Assembly (NCBI GenBank): GCA_030686995.1
Contig: CM060680.1
Coordinates: forward strand, 195,659,322 to 195,723,321
DNA: 64,000 nucleotides
Direction: 5' to 3'
From: Artemisia argyi
Lineage: Eukaryota > Streptophyta > Magnoliopsida > Asterales > Asteraceae
Position numbers and translations under genes: made by a program. Of this stretch, positions 45,245 through 59,552 are shown piece by piece. Numbering within the stretch: position 1 is the first letter of the stretch; every line of letters starts with the position of its first letter. The notes under the pieces were generated by a model, which saw nothing but the letters and a program-made list of their open reading frames with translations, was not told the DNA's origin and ran no database searches.

Positions 45245-45790
45245 TTGCTATAACATGTAATTGATTACTAAAAACACATAAAAAATGAATCTTTATTGTT
45301 TTTGTTACATGTTGATTGATTTTTATAGAACTAGGGTTCTTTAAATTTTCAAAACCCTTAAAAAAATTTTTTTGGGGGGAGGGGGGGGGGGGGATTACCT
45401 CTTTATCCAAATTAGGTTTTGTGGTTTAAATACTAATTGGATTAGAAACTCTAGGTTGTCAACATGTTTATGTGTTCATGAACGTATCTTGTGACCTAAT
45501 TGCTAATTGTTATGCATAAATCCATGATGAAACATGCATGTTAGTCATGGATTGTTTGATTGTTTGTATTGTTTTTATCACATGTAATCTTTAGATAGAT
45601 CTAAAATTGGGGAAGACCTCAATTGTTTAATAAAATCAATTTAAGTGCTATGTGGTGTGGAATTGACTATGGCCTACGCAATTGATTCGTCAATGTATGT
45701 GGCTCTACTTCCAAGAAGGGAAGCCCTTAGTTAATTACATGCATATTGGAAAACCTAGAATTGATTTGATTAGGGTTTATCTAATGAGCC
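45245..45790 (+). other. Leader of the truncated plus-strand LTR element
   Basis: Non-coding leader sequence following the primer-binding site, with a G-rich run at about 45374-45394. It ends abruptly against the minus-strand gypsy gag duplicate at about 45790. No gag frame survives. Confidence 0.5.
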
Positions 45791-45792
45791 CC

Positions 45793-46014
45793 TAGCCTGA
45801 ACTTGCGTGTTCCACCAGGTCAACGCTTTTCCAATCAATGAGCAGGCAGCAAACTTCACCTTCCTATGATCCGCACACTCATTTATGTCAATCATTGACT
45901 CTTAGCCTGAACTTGCGTGTTCCACCAGGTCAACGCTTTTCCAATCAATGAGCAGGCAGCAAACTTCACCTTCTTATGATCCGCACACTCACTTATGTGA
46001 ATCACTGAATCCAT
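45793..46014. repeat. 111-bp tandem duplication in the gypsy gag
   Basis: The block starting AGCCTGAACTTGCGTGTTCC occurs at 45793 and 45904 with a few base changes. The first copy lies just beyond the readable gag frame. Confidence 0.88.
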
Positions 46015-46403
46015 CTTCTCCACCCAACGGGTATAAGCTATCGCACCTCCATTTTCATCAAAGTCCACTGGTTTGCACACGGTAAATACTTTGTAGTTAC
46101 ATCCCTTGTGGCCGTTGGTAGGGTTCCTATCATTGACGTGATCACTTCCACTGTCATTGTCCACTTGATCATTCCCACTCACTTTGTTCCCTTGGTTACT
46201 GATACGATCGCCGACTTGGGTGACAATAGTGGGTAGAAGTTCACGTAGTTGCTGAGCGATAATGGTAGCAACATCGGGCGTCTCATTCCTGGCATCGTCG
46301 ATTCCCGTGCCGCGACCTCCTGCCCTACCTCTTCGTCCACCAGTCCTTCACCCCTCGTTGATGGAACACCTCGGTTGACTCGAGTCGACCTTCTTGGAGG
46401 CAT
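45892..46403 (-). pseudogene. Ty3/gypsy gag, N-terminal part
   Basis: Minus-strand gag starting MPPRRSTRVNRG at 46403 and reading through an acidic linker to LSLSNYVNFYPLLSPKS. A frameshift near 46180 moves the continuation (VSGNDQVDND... YTRWVEKMDSVI... IGKALTWWNTQV) to another frame. The last block is the retrotrans_gag capsid core. The gene ends in a tandem duplication and everything downstream is missing. It belongs to the LTR at 46726-49893. Confidence 0.85.
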
Positions 46404-46710
46404 GTTTCTACAAAGCAGGACATTGGTGAACGTTAGATAGGAGATAGGTAGGGTGGGTCGGTATACGCGTCGTACTACTACACTCAACTTCCTATAGACC
46501 ATCCATGACTTTGATAAGTCCGTGCTACATCATGTTATCGTAAAAACGTTGGCCATGCATTTTTAAGATCGCATAATGCTGCATTTACTTATCATCATCA
46601 CTTTGTGTCATACTACATGCATAATCGCACATGTAGCTCCTATAATGCAAACTATATGAGGGTTCCTGGGTTATAGTCTAGGTTGAACTACCTAATTCTC
46701 TATAACCAAA

Positions 46711-46722
46711 GATCTGATACCA
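46711..46722 (-). promoter_or_regulatory. Primer-binding site (initiator tRNA-Met type)
   Basis: TGGTATCAGATC on the minus strand, 3 bp after the 5' LTR end. It matches the usual TGGTATCAGAGC complement of initiator tRNA and fixes the element orientation as minus. Confidence 0.85.
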
Positions 46723-46725
46723 ATC

Positions 46726-48132
46726 TGTCACACCCTAAAAAAGGCGCAGGGGAAAGGCATTTACGGGGTATGACTTATAATTCAAGAACACAAGGTCACA
46801 ATAGAGAAATACTAAATGCATAACGTCATATAGATAATAGTCGCAAACTCCCACAACCAGGATAAGTATAAAGATCCAAATACTAAACATAAGTCTCAAA
46901 GTCAAACAACATCACTTAGGAAGATATCAAAATGCAACTCCACGAGATACAACCCGGGAGGGTCTTGACTTAAGTCTTGCTAGGCCAGGCCAATACCCAA
47001 CCTTCTAAAGCAACCTCTGTCTAAACACCTGAAAATGGATACTCGAAAAGGTCAACACAAAGTTGGTGAGCTCGTAGGTTTGAAAGTAAACCACGAAGCT
47101 GTGAATGATATTAGGTAGGACAAAAGTGAGAGAGATAAGCAATTATAGCATGAAATGAAAGAAAAGTTTTAATAGCACTAAACTGAACCTGCCATGATTG
47201 TCACATAAATAAATAATAGCGGGGAGCTACCCCAGATAGTACTATCCTATGCTTCGGCCCCATATGGAGTTAAACAGTAGCGCATGCTCGCAAAAGTAAT
47301 AGTATACGACATATCATGTAATTGCAATCAAACGCACATAATTGTCCAAAGTAAAGCATGAAAACGTTTAGTCACAACATGAAAACAGTTAAAAAGCATT
47401 GAGTACCATTCTCCCCTAAGGAAAAACATATAAAAAGTGGGGCTACGAGAACTTACCTTGATAAGTCAAACGGTAGATAACACAATAGAAGATATTACGA
47501 CAGCTAGAACGTTACAACACTTCGGACCCGGCACAACCTATTATAACAAACTTGACTTATATCTAATCTCAAAGTGCATAAATCTCTAAAACTCAACTAT
47601 TCCCAAGTATACCCCATTTTGATTCTAAAATCTTCTTATTATTTCGTATATTAGTGTTTGGTATCACCGTGTGTGCAGTGGTGACACAACATTGACTCTT
47701 GTGAACTTACACTGAAACAACGACTAAACATAAACGTCTCATTTATTAATCTAAAAACTAAATCATGTTGACTGTTCCGTAACTCGATACTAATTATCAT
47801 AAACCTCAACATTACTACATATGGTATTTCTCGATAACCGTGCCCTCGAAAAACATAACAACTCGTTCACATTAAATTTTATCTCGCTTCATTAATTATT
47901 TCCATCAAATATTAAATAACGCCTTTATTTTCGTTTAATATTTTCTTTTTAGTTAGAAATATAAATCAATGTTTTAACATCGATTAATATTTCCTTTTAA
48001 ATAGAGAATATTATATAACGTATCGCCATTTAATACTTATTGTTAACTTTTAAATATTAAGTAACAACTTTTCATTTGTTAGTTAATATTTCAAATTAAC
48101 TTTTATCTATTTATGTGTCATTAAACGTTCAA

Positions 48133-48191
<59 letters not shown>

Positions 48192-48351
48192 CAAATAGGA
48201 AGAATAATTAAAATATGAATGATAAGAAGTAACAACAACCACACATTTCAGATGCACCTACAAAAGTGGATGCATCTTCCTTCAAAATTTCCATCCTAAT
48301 TTAAAATGTGTGGCAAGAATTACTTCTTACCCTTCTTATTTTAATTATTCT

Positions 48352-48435
<84 letters not shown>

Positions 48436-48596
48436 GAGTTATCCTATGTTTCGAGTCACCATCCAAGTTCATATTATCTCGAGTCAACAAGTCAAACTAA
48501 TAATCCATTTTTGGCTCGTCGAGGTCACACGGGACTATAAAATCCCGAAGAGACTCGACTTAGCTCATATCAATCAGAAAAATATACCCACAAGTC

Positions 48597-48691
<95 letters not shown>

Positions 48692-49893
48692 CCTCAATTC
48701 AAACTTCAATAATAACGACCGTCTACGGTTCATTTCTAATGCTAATCTCCGTCAGTCTAGTCACCATAACACATCAACTTGACAACAACAACATCAATCA
48801 ACAACAACTTGACAACAATATTATTGCCGAGACCCTAATGGTCTCAGCCTATCTCTCTCGGCCAACAATACCAACAACACCACAACTTCTTTTACCTCAA
48901 TTCCACTCCAATCCTAAGCCTACTGCTCGACTGCAAACGGGTTTACCAAACCCTGGATCTGAACCGAAAACAAAATAACAACAAAATAAAGAGGAATGAC
49001 AACAAAGATCAAAACTACTCGACACACAAAGAAACATCAAATAAATCACGGCTGTGGGTTTAGACCCACGGTTTTACCTCGACTTGACCACAAGACATGA
49101 AACAATGATACCCAACTCGTTTTTATTTATTAAAAACATAAAACCCTTTAAGTTTTAATCCCGAAACATTAAGATTAGCAACCAGTTGACTCGTTTCCGG
49201 GTCAACTCGCGCGTTTTGTTACATTTCCTATCTTTCTTTCTTCTTCTACACGAGTGAGGTGATAAAAGGTAATGAGAAATGGTGGTGTTGGTGGCGGTTC
49301 GTAACAAAAGAGACGGTGGCTGAGGAGAGTGTGAGGAATGTTTTGGTGGTGGCGGTGAGGTGATATAGGTGGCGGTGGTGCGACGGTGAGGGCGGCAGAG
49401 GTGGTGTATGGGAGGCTAGCTAGGGTTTTGAGGTGAGAGAGAATATGTTGAATGATGATGATGAAGATAACATGAGGTGGGTAGGGTGTGTTTGTTTATT
49501 TATTATCACAAGGACCATTTTGAAATTTTAAGGGGGAGGGGGGGGGGGGGGGCGCCGGTTGCAATATAATCCCAAGGGCTTCCGGTGAAATTTTATAAAC
49601 TTTCTCGATACTCATGTTTTGGCTCGTAAAAATTATCAAATTTGACGCTAAAATATTTTATAAAGTTTGTTGTTAAATTTGAAATTGTTTTCTTGCGAAA
49701 TTATAAACATGTCCATATTAAATTTCTCGTGTCTCGGTTTGTTTATTTCTCTTTTTATTATGTTTCCTAGTGCCGGAGTCACGTAGTGTGGTCTAGCTCA
49801 TAAGCATACATTAAAGTAAACACATAAACTAAATAAACAGATTATCTCGAGCTTAAGGTTGAGTAAGGACCTGTAAATTTCGCGGTTGCTACA
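46726..49893 (-). mobile_element. 5' LTR of the minus-strand gypsy element, about 3.2 kb
   Basis: Minus strand: starts TGTAGCAACCGCG (49893) and ends GGGTGTGACA (46726), directly before the primer-binding site and gag. It contains three long TA tracts (48134-48188, 48357-48432, 48600-48689), a G-run (49533-49552) and a GGTGGTG-rich stretch (49270-49410). Frames across these are artefacts. It was inserted into copy 2 of the older gypsy 3' region (49899 onward). The partner LTR is not in the window. Confidence 0.8.
48357..48689. repeat. Two long (TA)n microsatellites
   Basis: TA tracts of about 76 bp (48357-48432) and 90 bp (48600-48689) within the gypsy LTR. A third, about 55 bp, lies at 48134-48188. 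Expect assembly and length uncertainty here. Confidence 0.92.
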
Positions 49894-49898
49894 CTAAC

Positions 49899-52637
49899 AC
49901 ACAACAAACTTAAAGAAATGCTACATCTTGTTATGTATTACAACTAGTCCACTTTTGGCAATTGTAACATGGAAATGATATGTAATTATTGAAGCAAATT
50001 ACTTAATGCAAATTTCCATGTTACTCTTATATCTTCGAAACGTACTTATCTTTTAGGCGATTGACCAGGTTTATCTTGTCTCTCGTATCCTCATAATTAG
50101 TTTACATGAAAAGTAACTAATACATGAAAGATTGTTCACAAGATAGTTGCAATAATGAATAAATTTGTATATGCACAAGTCTCAAGCATATTGGAGATAC
50201 CTAAACAGTCAAACAGACTACAATATCACATATTGGTTCAGGTACGTCCATGTAGAACATGTCATTAGCTTGAGCAACATTTAAACATATTTATTTGATC
50301 ACTAAATGTGCTAACTATTGTTCAGTCATAATGAGCACTTAATTAGTCATCAACCTATAAGCTTGCAAAGTGTCTTTGAGAGAAAAAAGACATATGCAAT
50401 TATCACCGGGTTATAAAGAAGCCTCATAAACACTTGACTGTCGTGAGGCAAAACATTTTGTAACGCCTGAGAGGCTTATGAAATAAAAAAACGAAATATA
50501 CATCATAGACAATTGAGGAACGACAATCATCATGCATACATGCCCTGAAACGTAACATTTTATAACATCTAAGAGACTTTTAAAATAAACAACAAACCCA
50601 TTAAGTAAGACAAATTCATTGATAGATTTTTTGAAATACAACAAGATTAATGAAAGAATGCAAGTCATTTTGGGTTAATTGAAGCAATCAAATTATTCAA
50701 ATCTTCCAACAGAAGAGTGACGCTCCTGCAAAGCAAATCCAAGAGCTAAGAAGGATAATCCTACTTCAAAAGCTAGGATTGGTCAAACTTTGACCAATCC
50801 AATATATAACTTGGAGAAAGTGTAAGCCTTTGCCCGAAAAAAAGGCGCATGATCTTTCTTCTCAGATTTATCTAAAGCTACTACTCCCTCCTTGAACCTC
50901 ATCGTACAAGGCAACACGATCAAATTAGAATAATCCTGATAAGGTATCCTTCTCTTCCAGGATGCTTACATTCCCTGCACAGGAAGTTCTATCACCAACA
51001 GAACTAGGGTATTGTTGGTGAAACGGGTCTTTTTTAAGCCCTAAGCCTTATATTTATTGGGAAAAGATATTTTGTGCAAAAAGAAATCTAAATAAAAAAA
51101 GTTCCTAAATAAACCCTCAACTTTCCTGAATAACTAAAATACCAACAACAAAAATCCCTTACGAAACACTCAAATGCGGTGCATCTAAGGAGAATGTAGT
51201 ATGTGTGCCGAACATTCCCATTTTATGTCATGTATGATGCGCATGCATCAGGGCTTAATGCGGTGCATCTGGCCCTTTCCTGACCGAGCTTGTTTCGTTC
51301 ATCCTCTCGTTACTTTCCATAGGCTCGGTCTCAATTTATTTTCTCTTCATTCATTGAGAACGATTTTGTGTGACAGTGTGTTCAAAGCACGTAAATTACT
51401 TGTCTAAAAGCACGGAAGCATAGTTACCCAAGAAAAGGTAATATATAGATTAAAATGCAAGATCCGTATGACGTGCATCAGTGCATGCATATGAATGTTA
51501 GCCTGTAATGTTTCATGTATATGTGTACTGGGCTCAAGTCCGCTTTTAGAATGCTCTATGTATCCATGTTTATTGTACTATATATTCTTGGAATGAACCA
51601 ATCAAATCAATCATTCGTTTATATCAATCACATGGTAACACAGATATCGATCCACCCCTAAAAACATTTTGCCGATCTCAAAGCTAAACCCTAATACGAT
51701 TGTGTTGGTGATTTGTGCGCGGTTACAAATCCACATGTTTTGTTTCTTGGTGATCATGCTTAAGTCACGATACATTTGTTTAATTGTGTTGGTGATCGTG
51801 AATGGTCACTGATCCACACGTCAAGGACCTCTCATTTGTTACTGCATTTATAGCACTGTAATTTGTGCATAGGCAAACTTTATACACCATATTAAACCCT
51901 AATATTCTTCCCTAGCCTGCTACATTCAACATCACTCTACCCTCATAACCCTAATATTTACCATTGTTACATTCGACATCACTCACCCTCATAACAACAA
52001 TGAATGGTGCCGACTCCCCTCTCCCTGTACCACTCTCGGAAAAACTGTCCTCGGTTGCACATCACCACCTCATCACATGGTTTCCAGTTAAACTTGATCT
52101 TGACAATTGGAACTATGATCATGGGCTTATTTCTTTTTAAACACGTAGTGTGTATGAGGTTTCGAGATACATTCATAGCTTTTCTGTTCGTATTAGTACA
52201 AATATACATGAAACATTACAAGCTAATAATGAACACTTTTAGTCTTTTATGATTAATTTGGAATTAGAAAAAGCTAATATTTAAAATATTTAACATGTAT
52301 AGGCAGTCTTTCACGTCGCAAGGTGGTTCTTGATCGAGCTTTGCACATGCATATTGATAGACTCTTATACGTTTTCATGTTTCCGCGACATATCTTGTAT
52401 ATAAACTAATACATGTTAGTATGCTCATGCATTCCTATTTGCTTTCATGTCTATATGCTTTTATATTGCCATGTCTATATTTTCTTTTATGCCATTTTTT
52501 TCCTATATCTTGCCTCATGTCTATATTTTCTTCTATGCTCATATGCTTTTTATGTGACTACGCATTTAGGCTTACACACACTTTTATGATTTTAACCTTA
52601 TATGTCTTTTTATGTTTGCATAATAGTATGCGTTTAT
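49899..52637 (+). repeat. 3' untranslated/LTR region of a gypsy relic, copy 2
   Basis: Collinear with copy 1 (35098-40590) but without the solo LTR. It carries an extra segment of about 1 kb (51400-52430) with a copia gag fragment. The copia LTR at 52638 interrupts its end. No gene seen apart from that fragment. Confidence 0.8.
51999..52240 (+). pseudogene. Copia-type gag N-terminal fragment
   Basis: The frame from ATGAATGGTGCC contains HHLITWFPVKLDLDNWNYD, the start of the UBN2-type gag of plant Ty1/copia elements. The frame is lost after about 45 codons. Downstream EVSRYIHSFS in another frame resembles its continuation. A small relic. Confidence 0.65.
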
Positions 52638-52776
52638 TGTAGAATGGTAATGTTTCTTGTGTATTCCATAATGACAAACCGGTACATATAATGAGTAAAC
52701 CTTAGTAAGTGACTTGGGCTGTAGCCCATACAAGTACATCAGGCCATAATAGACCAATAATAACATATAACTAACA
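52638..52776 (-). mobile_element. 3' LTR of a copia element
   Basis: 139 bp; minus strand starts TGTTAGTTATATG and ends ACCATTCTACA. A polypurine tract (GCGGGGGAG, 52777-52785) lies directly upstream in the element sense. The left flank TTTAT (52633-52637) is the presumed TSD; the other end lies beyond the window. Confidence 0.85.
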
Positions 52777-55700
52777 CTCCCCCGCAGTTTGAGCGGGAGG
52801 ACACCGAATACTCAAACTGGCACGACACTCCTCGAACAGAGCTGAAGGTAATCCTTTGGTAAAAATATCTTCATACTGATAATGTGACGGTACATAAAGC
52901 ACTCTAACCTGACTAGCAGCCACCAAATCTCGTACAAAATGAATATCAATCTCTATATGCTTCGTACGTTGATGTTGGACCGGATTAGAAGATAAATAAA
53001 CGGCACTAACCTTATCATAGTAGACTAGCGTAGCAGAAGACAAAGGTGTGTGTAACTCTCGTAAAAGATTCCGCAACCAACAAGTCTCAGCAACAGCATT
53101 GGCAACCCCACGATACTCTGCCTCAGCACTGGAATGAGAAATTGTCGGTTGACGCTTAGAGGACCAAGAGAGGAGATTGTTACCCAGAAAAATACAATAG
53201 CCAGAAGTCGATCTCTAAGTAGTAGGGCAGCCAGCCTAATCAGCATCAGAATAAGCAACCAAAGAAGAAGTGGAGGAGGAAAACAACTGCAAACCATAGT
53301 CTAATGTGCTTCGAACATACCTCAATATCCGCTTAAGAGCCGAAAAGTGAGGCTCCCGAGGATCATGCATGTAAAGACAAACCTGCTGCAGCGCATAAGA
53401 AATATCAGGTCTAGTAAATGTAAGATACTGCAAAGAACCAGCAAGACTCCGATATAAAGTGGGATCAGAAACCGGATCACCATCATCACCCAATTTAGAC
53501 TCAGTGTCAACAGGAGTCCGAGAAGGGTTACAACCAACCATATGTGCACGTTCCAAGATCTCCATAGCATACTTATGCTGTGACAAAAACATCCCTGAAG
53601 AGTCACGCGTAACTGAAACACCCAAGAAGAAATTAAGAGCACCCAAATCTGTCATTGCAAACTCCTTATATAAAGAAGCAATAATTTGCTGTAATAAACC
53701 ATCAGACGAAGAAGATAGCACAATATCATCCACATAGAGTAAAAAAATGCAGTATCATCACCCTGTCTATAAATAAATAAAGAAGAGTCACAACGACTAG
53801 GAGAAAAGCCAACAATAGTGATGTAATTAGCAAAGTGCTGAAACCATGCTCGAGGAGCTTGCTTAAGACCATACAGCGAACGCTGCAATAAACATACATA
53901 ATCAGGATGAACAGGATCACGAAATCCATGTGGCTGATACATATAAACTGTTTCAGCCAAATCCCCATGTAAAAAAGCATTCTTGACATCTAGTTGATGA
54001 ACTGGCCAATATCGAGAAATAGCTAAACTAAGAACTGTCTGAATAGTGCCAGGTTTAACAACCGGTCTAAAAGTCTCATCAACATCAACACCCTCTATCT
54101 GATTACTACCATTGGCCACAAGACGAGCCTTGTATCGACTAAGAGTGCCATCTGCTAAATACTTGTGACGAAACAGCCACATACTACGAATAACATTTGC
54201 ATCTGGGGGTTTTGGTACTAGAGTCCAAGTTTTGTTTTTAATAAGTGCATCATGTTCATCACACATAGAATTTTGCCAATTAGGATCACGAAATGCATCA
54301 CTAGGAGACCTAGGTAAAGGAGAAATGGTAGACACATGACCAGCATAACGGGGATTAGGACGAGTAGTCCCGACACGAGAACGAGTGACCATAGGGTGAA
54401 CCAAAACCGGGTTCGAGTTAACAGGTGGAGGTAGCGGATCATGTTGAATATCCTGAAAAGGGACAGGTGAGATTTGGTTTGCATCAGGCGAAGATAAAGG
54501 ACTATCATCAACAGTTTGGGATTGGGCAGAAGGGAGTGGGGTATTGGGCTCAGGATGCGGTACAGGTGGAGGAGTGGATTCAGTTTGTTGTAAAGGTGAA
54601 GAATGGTGCGCAGCGGTTTGAGAGGGAGGAGTGGGGCTGACAAGGTCCAGTAGTTAAGGTGGTGGGAACAGTAGGTGACATGTTGATGATGTTAGAAATG
54701 ACATTAGAGGGGGTGTCCAAGAAATCATATGAGGGACTCACGGTTGGTGTCATGGAGCCAAAGGGAAAAACTGTTTCATCAAAAGTGACATGGCGGGAAA
54801 TAATTATTTTATTAGTGTTAAGATCGAGACAACGATAGCTACGATGATTGGTGGCATGGCCTAAATAAATAGTGGGTGTAGCACGGGCTCCAAGTTTGTG
54901 ATTAGTGACAAGGTGAGGATAACAAAAACATCCAAAGACATGTAAAAGACTGTAATCAGGTGTCGTGCCAAAAAGACGGGTAAAAGGGATTGCATTGTTG
55001 ATGGCACGGGAGGGCAAAATATTTAGTAAGAGACTTGCCATATTAAGAGCTTCAACCCAATAATTAGGAGGTAAGTGGGCTTGAAACAGTAAGGTGCGAA
55101 TAAGGTTATTAAAGGTGCGTATCATTCTCTCAGATTTGCCATTTTGTTGTGAGGTGCGTGGATAAGAAAAACGAAATTGAATTCCATTGTCAGCTAATAA
55201 TTTGTGAAAGACGTGGTTATCAAATTCACCACCATGGTCACACTGAAAAGACTTTATATCACGATTAAATTGAGTACGAACAAGATTACAAAATAACAAA
55301 AATTTGGACATAACATCAGATTTAGTAATTAAGGGATAAACCCAAACATATTACGAATAGTGATCCAAAAAGAACGCATAATATTTGAAACTAGACAAAC
55401 TCGGTACAGGGGATGTCCACAAGTCCGAGTGAACAAGATCAAAAACAAACTCAACAGAAGTAGTAGAACTAACAAATGGAAGTCGCACGTTTTTGCCAAG
55501 CTGGCAGGCATGACAAAGCACAGGAGACTTTTCCTTATTACACGAAATAGAATTATTGGAAATAACACGATAGAGCACTTCACTTCCTGGATGCCCAAGA
55601 CGCTGATGCCACGTATACTGACTAGTGAGATAAACTTGAGGAATAGGAGAAGGCGATGTGACCGGGTAAAGATCTCCAGTGCTATCACGGCGGAGCAGCA

Positions 55701-56379
55701 CCCGACAGGTCTGAAAGTCCTTGACAGAGAAGCCAAAGGGATCAAATTCAACAGTGCAATAATTATCACGAACAAATTGACGGACATAAATTAGATTTTT
55801 AACAATATTAGGAGTAATGAGAACGTTATTCAAATGAAGGGGACGAAAAGGCGTAGGCAAAATACTATGTCCAGAGTTGGTTACGGGAATAGAAGGCTCG
55901 TCACCAACCGCAACAAATGAATAAATACACGAATTAAACATATCACTAAGACTAGTAACCGAATCATTAAGATGAGAAGTGGCACCTGTATCCATATTCC
56001 AGTTGCCGGTTGCGGGGTCCTAAAGTGTCCCAACTGTAAATGCATGTGGCAGTAAAGTAGCTTGACCCGGTAGCGGACCCGCAACAGACCTGACCCCTTG
56101 CTGACTTGGTTGACCCATAGCCACTTGCTGACCCAACAAGCTGGGCTGACCCGCATGTATAAATGGATGGGCCATAAAGCTAGGTGACACAGCCTGGCCC
56201 ATTGAACCTGGTGAAACAGAGAAGCCCGGTGGGCTGTTAGTTTGGGCATAGCCTGGACTTGGTACATACGTGGTGTGAAGAGCCATAGGTTGTGTATGAG
56301 CAACAGTGGTCCCAACATTGGTACCATTCATATTTAATTTAGCCAACAAAGTCTGTAAAGTAACAACATCCTGTGGTGT
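52771..56379 (-). pseudogene. Ty1/copia gag-pol, inactivated and interrupted
   Basis: Minus strand order: end of gag (about 56379-56020), protease active site MDTGATSHL (near 55990), GAG-pre-integrase HQRLGHPG (near 55600), integrase core (55311-54580; GGEFD and SYPRTSQQNGKSER), reverse transcriptase (from about 54350; VKNAFLHGDL, LYGLKQAPRAW), RNase H (53100-52800; KHIEIDIHFVRD). The pol stop TAG overlaps the LTR start. Faults are in-frame stops at 56020-56022, 55351-55353, 53236-53238 and 53215-53217, and a frameshift at about 53735 in the YVDD active-site region. The 5' part of gag is separated at 56379 by the young LTR element that begins there, and would continue beyond 64000. Confidence 0.93.
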
Positions 56380-59300
56380 TGATACGGTCTTATCGTAGTA
56401 TAAAATTATTCCGAGGAAATACCGGTGAAAGTATTTCCCGGGTCGTTCTCCCAGCGAAGGTGAAATGGAATCGTGAATAACCGAATCGAGAAATCGTGTC
56501 GAGAAAAGCGGGAAAGTGAAAAATATGATTTTGGAATTCAAGGTATGATAAGAAATGATGATATATGAAGAATTTACAATCTAGGTATGTACGAATGTTA
56601 AAAACGTGAAAACGGAAACGCACACGCGTTATTTAAAACGTAACGTTTAATGAAAAATAATCCTACGAACTTGAAAATATTTTCTAAAATTTTAAAACTA
56701 ATAAAAAGAATTTTAAGAAAAAGAAAAATATTTTTTTGAGTTTTTATTTATTTTCTAGAATTTATTTTCTATTTTTGGAATTAAAAATGAATTAAAAATA
56801 AAGAAAAATAGAAAAATAACTTGGAAAAATAAAAATTAAATTCTAAAAATTCTAAAATACCATAAAAGAAATTCTAAAATTATTTTTGTATTTTTCAAGA
56901 CTTTTTCTGAATTTTTATAGATTTTTGGAATTTAAAAATGATTAAAAAGTGATTTTAAACTGAAAGAAATTAAGAAAAATAGCAAATGAGCTCAGAAAAT
57001 TATGAAAAATTACCAGAAATTCTAAAATATAATAGAGAGCTTGCAGAAAAATTTTGGAAAGATAAAGATGAACAGAAGTGCTTAAACAGTGCTAATCAGC
57101 TTATGGCAAGTGCTTATTAATAAGCACTTGCCACAAAATTTTACCAAAATGTTTCCACAACAGTTATATGCTACTAAGAACTCAATTAAGCCAAGAAAAG
57201 TACAATGTAAGCACAGAAACAAGAGAAACAAGCAAATGAGTAATCTAGTACAAATAACCAATAAGCACAATTTTAAAAATGAATAAGCCAGAAAAATCAG
57301 ACCATACACAACTCTTATCCAACTATAATAGAACTCATAAAAGCCAATTAAACACCACCACAACCTCAAACTAACAATAGCAGCCCTAAACTAGAAACAG
57401 AAATTAAGCTCAAACCACTACATAGTTGATGCAATAAGCTGATCCTATTAAGCTGAAGACTACGAGATTATGGATGCAAATCAATCTTTACACTACTGAG
57501 ATGAAAATAAACTTGAATAATACATCCAAACCTACCAAATGCAACTCTAAAAATCACATGAGAAAAGCAGCAGTTAACACCAAATCAGATTACACAGTTG
57601 ACTTTCTAAGCTAATTCTACTTTGACCTTTTTCAGTTTCAATAACCAAATTCTATTACTATGTGATAAATTGAACTGGTGAGAGCAGTAAAATCATACAA
57701 GCAAGCACAACTCACTTCACATGATCAAAGATATTTGAACAGATAACACAATATGCAAGCAGAAATGAGTACAATCTAATATTGACTTTTATTGAAATTA
57801 CTAATGGAATTATGCTACTATCAACTTATATTAGCCTAAGGTAACCCACTAATGCAGTAATAACAACAAGAAAACATCAAGACCATAGTAACCTAACCTA
57901 ATCCAAACACCCCTAAAATTACTAGTAAAACTACCACTACCAAATAAACTCCACTGATTACCATTATAACCATCAATAACTGTCCTAAACTACAAATGAA
58001 TCAGCATCACAGTAATCCAATCAGTAATGAAATGAAACAAAATCTTAGTTATGACAGTTAAGCTATGCATATCAGATAAAGCTAAGCTCAAATCAAAATT
58101 AAAATCAAACAGGATATCTATATTAAATAAAGCAATCTAACAGTAAAGTTCCTCTAATAAAATCCAATTTAACAACTAATAACAAAACAGTACAACATCT
58201 TGTAGTAACAAAATCGAAACAAATGCTATGAATTAGAACTCAAATTCAGAATGTTACCAAAGCTATTCTCCCTCGGCTAGAACAGAGGGAGTTCACTGAG
58301 CTTGCCTATCTTTAGATAGGCCCATTCAACACCAGAAACATTGAATCTAATCATCTGAATACCCCGTATCATCATCTTCTTAGTCCTTTGACTTTCATTG
58401 ACCAGCTTGAAAAGTAAATGAACATGATATTTATTTTAATCTATAAGCTATCATAAGACTGGAATGAGCTTGTAAATGATTATATGAATGCTTATAACAG
58501 AATTTGAAAGAGTAAATTGCACTTGAAATTTAAAGTGATCAATTATAAACTGAAAATCAAACTTTCATTAAAACATAGACTGAGTACAAGCTTTTTAGTA
58601 AATGAAATATAATAAGCTGGAATGATTAAGCTAAATCTACACTATAACTACTCCTACTCCTATTATCTAACAGCCTCTAATTGTGAATAAGAGGGGGCTT
58701 ATATAGCCACGAGCTGAGAAGTGAGGAGCGTCTTCTGAAGGTTCTAGAGCTGGAATCTCTTTGGAATATCCGTTGATAGATCCCCTCTGACACAAGCGAT
58801 CCAATCACAGCCTTCCAAGTCACTTGATGACGCGTTTAGACCAATCCTCAGCTGCCACTTGTCATTCTTTCTTGTCAGAGGGTGTCAGGTGTGGTGGGGA
58901 ATGACATTAGTACCCTTAATTGTGGTTAATTGGGTGGGAGTGGGGTAATTAGAAGGTAATTATTTCTAGGGTTCTTAGTTTACTATTCAGTGAATAGTGA
59001 AACTGGGTAGTGAGGTAAAATGGGGGGGCGGGTAAGTGTACGGGTTTATTTTTATTATTTTGATTTTGTGGACCGGGTCAAGAGGTGGGATTGGGCTCGG
59101 GTTAAAATAGTTTAGGAGATGGGCTTGGATTGTTATTTGTGAAATGGGTTTGGACTTGTGAATATTATTGGACCAATGTAATTTCAGATTTCAAATAACA
59201 AGGACCAAATATGAATTATGCAAAAATCCAAGGACTAATTCTGTCACTTCTCAAAATTAATCCAAGGGTTAAACTTGACAAACTTTGATTCTTCAAGGGT

Positions 59301-59541
59301 GAATTCTGACAATTCAAGCTCAAGTAATGATCCGGTCTTGAAAAATGCTTCCCGGCATCGGCTTTTGAATCCTTTTCCACTCTCGTGCCCGTTTTTGCAT
59401 GTTTTTTTGTCGATTTTTCGTAATATCCGTACCTGCACATCACAAACATAAAAACACATGTTTTCTTGGCATTTGTTAGCTCAAATAGTCGTTTTGGGTT
59501 GATAATTAGCCATAAAATGGTGAGTGAATACGCACTCACCA
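56380..59541 (-). mobile_element. 3' LTR of a young non-autonomous LTR retrotransposon
   Basis: Minus strand: starts TGGTGAGTGCGTATTCACTC (59541), with an inverted repeat at its tip, and ends AAGACCGTATCA (56380). 3162 bp. Its last 422 bp match 63579-64000 with no difference seen. Flank GGTGT (56375-56379) is the presumed TSD, inside copia gag. The LTR is largely non-coding, AT-rich in its middle. Short frames inside have no domain. Confidence 0.9.
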
Positions 59542-59552
59542 AAATCCCCCCG
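59542..59552 (-). promoter_or_regulatory. Polypurine tract
   Basis: CGGGGGGATTT on the minus strand directly before the 3' LTR, the expected plus-strand DNA primer site. It confirms the minus orientation. Confidence 0.8.

Noticed and set aside
55360..55794. 144-codon plus-strand frame
   Set aside because: Antisense shadow of the copia protease/integrase frame at 55351-55995.
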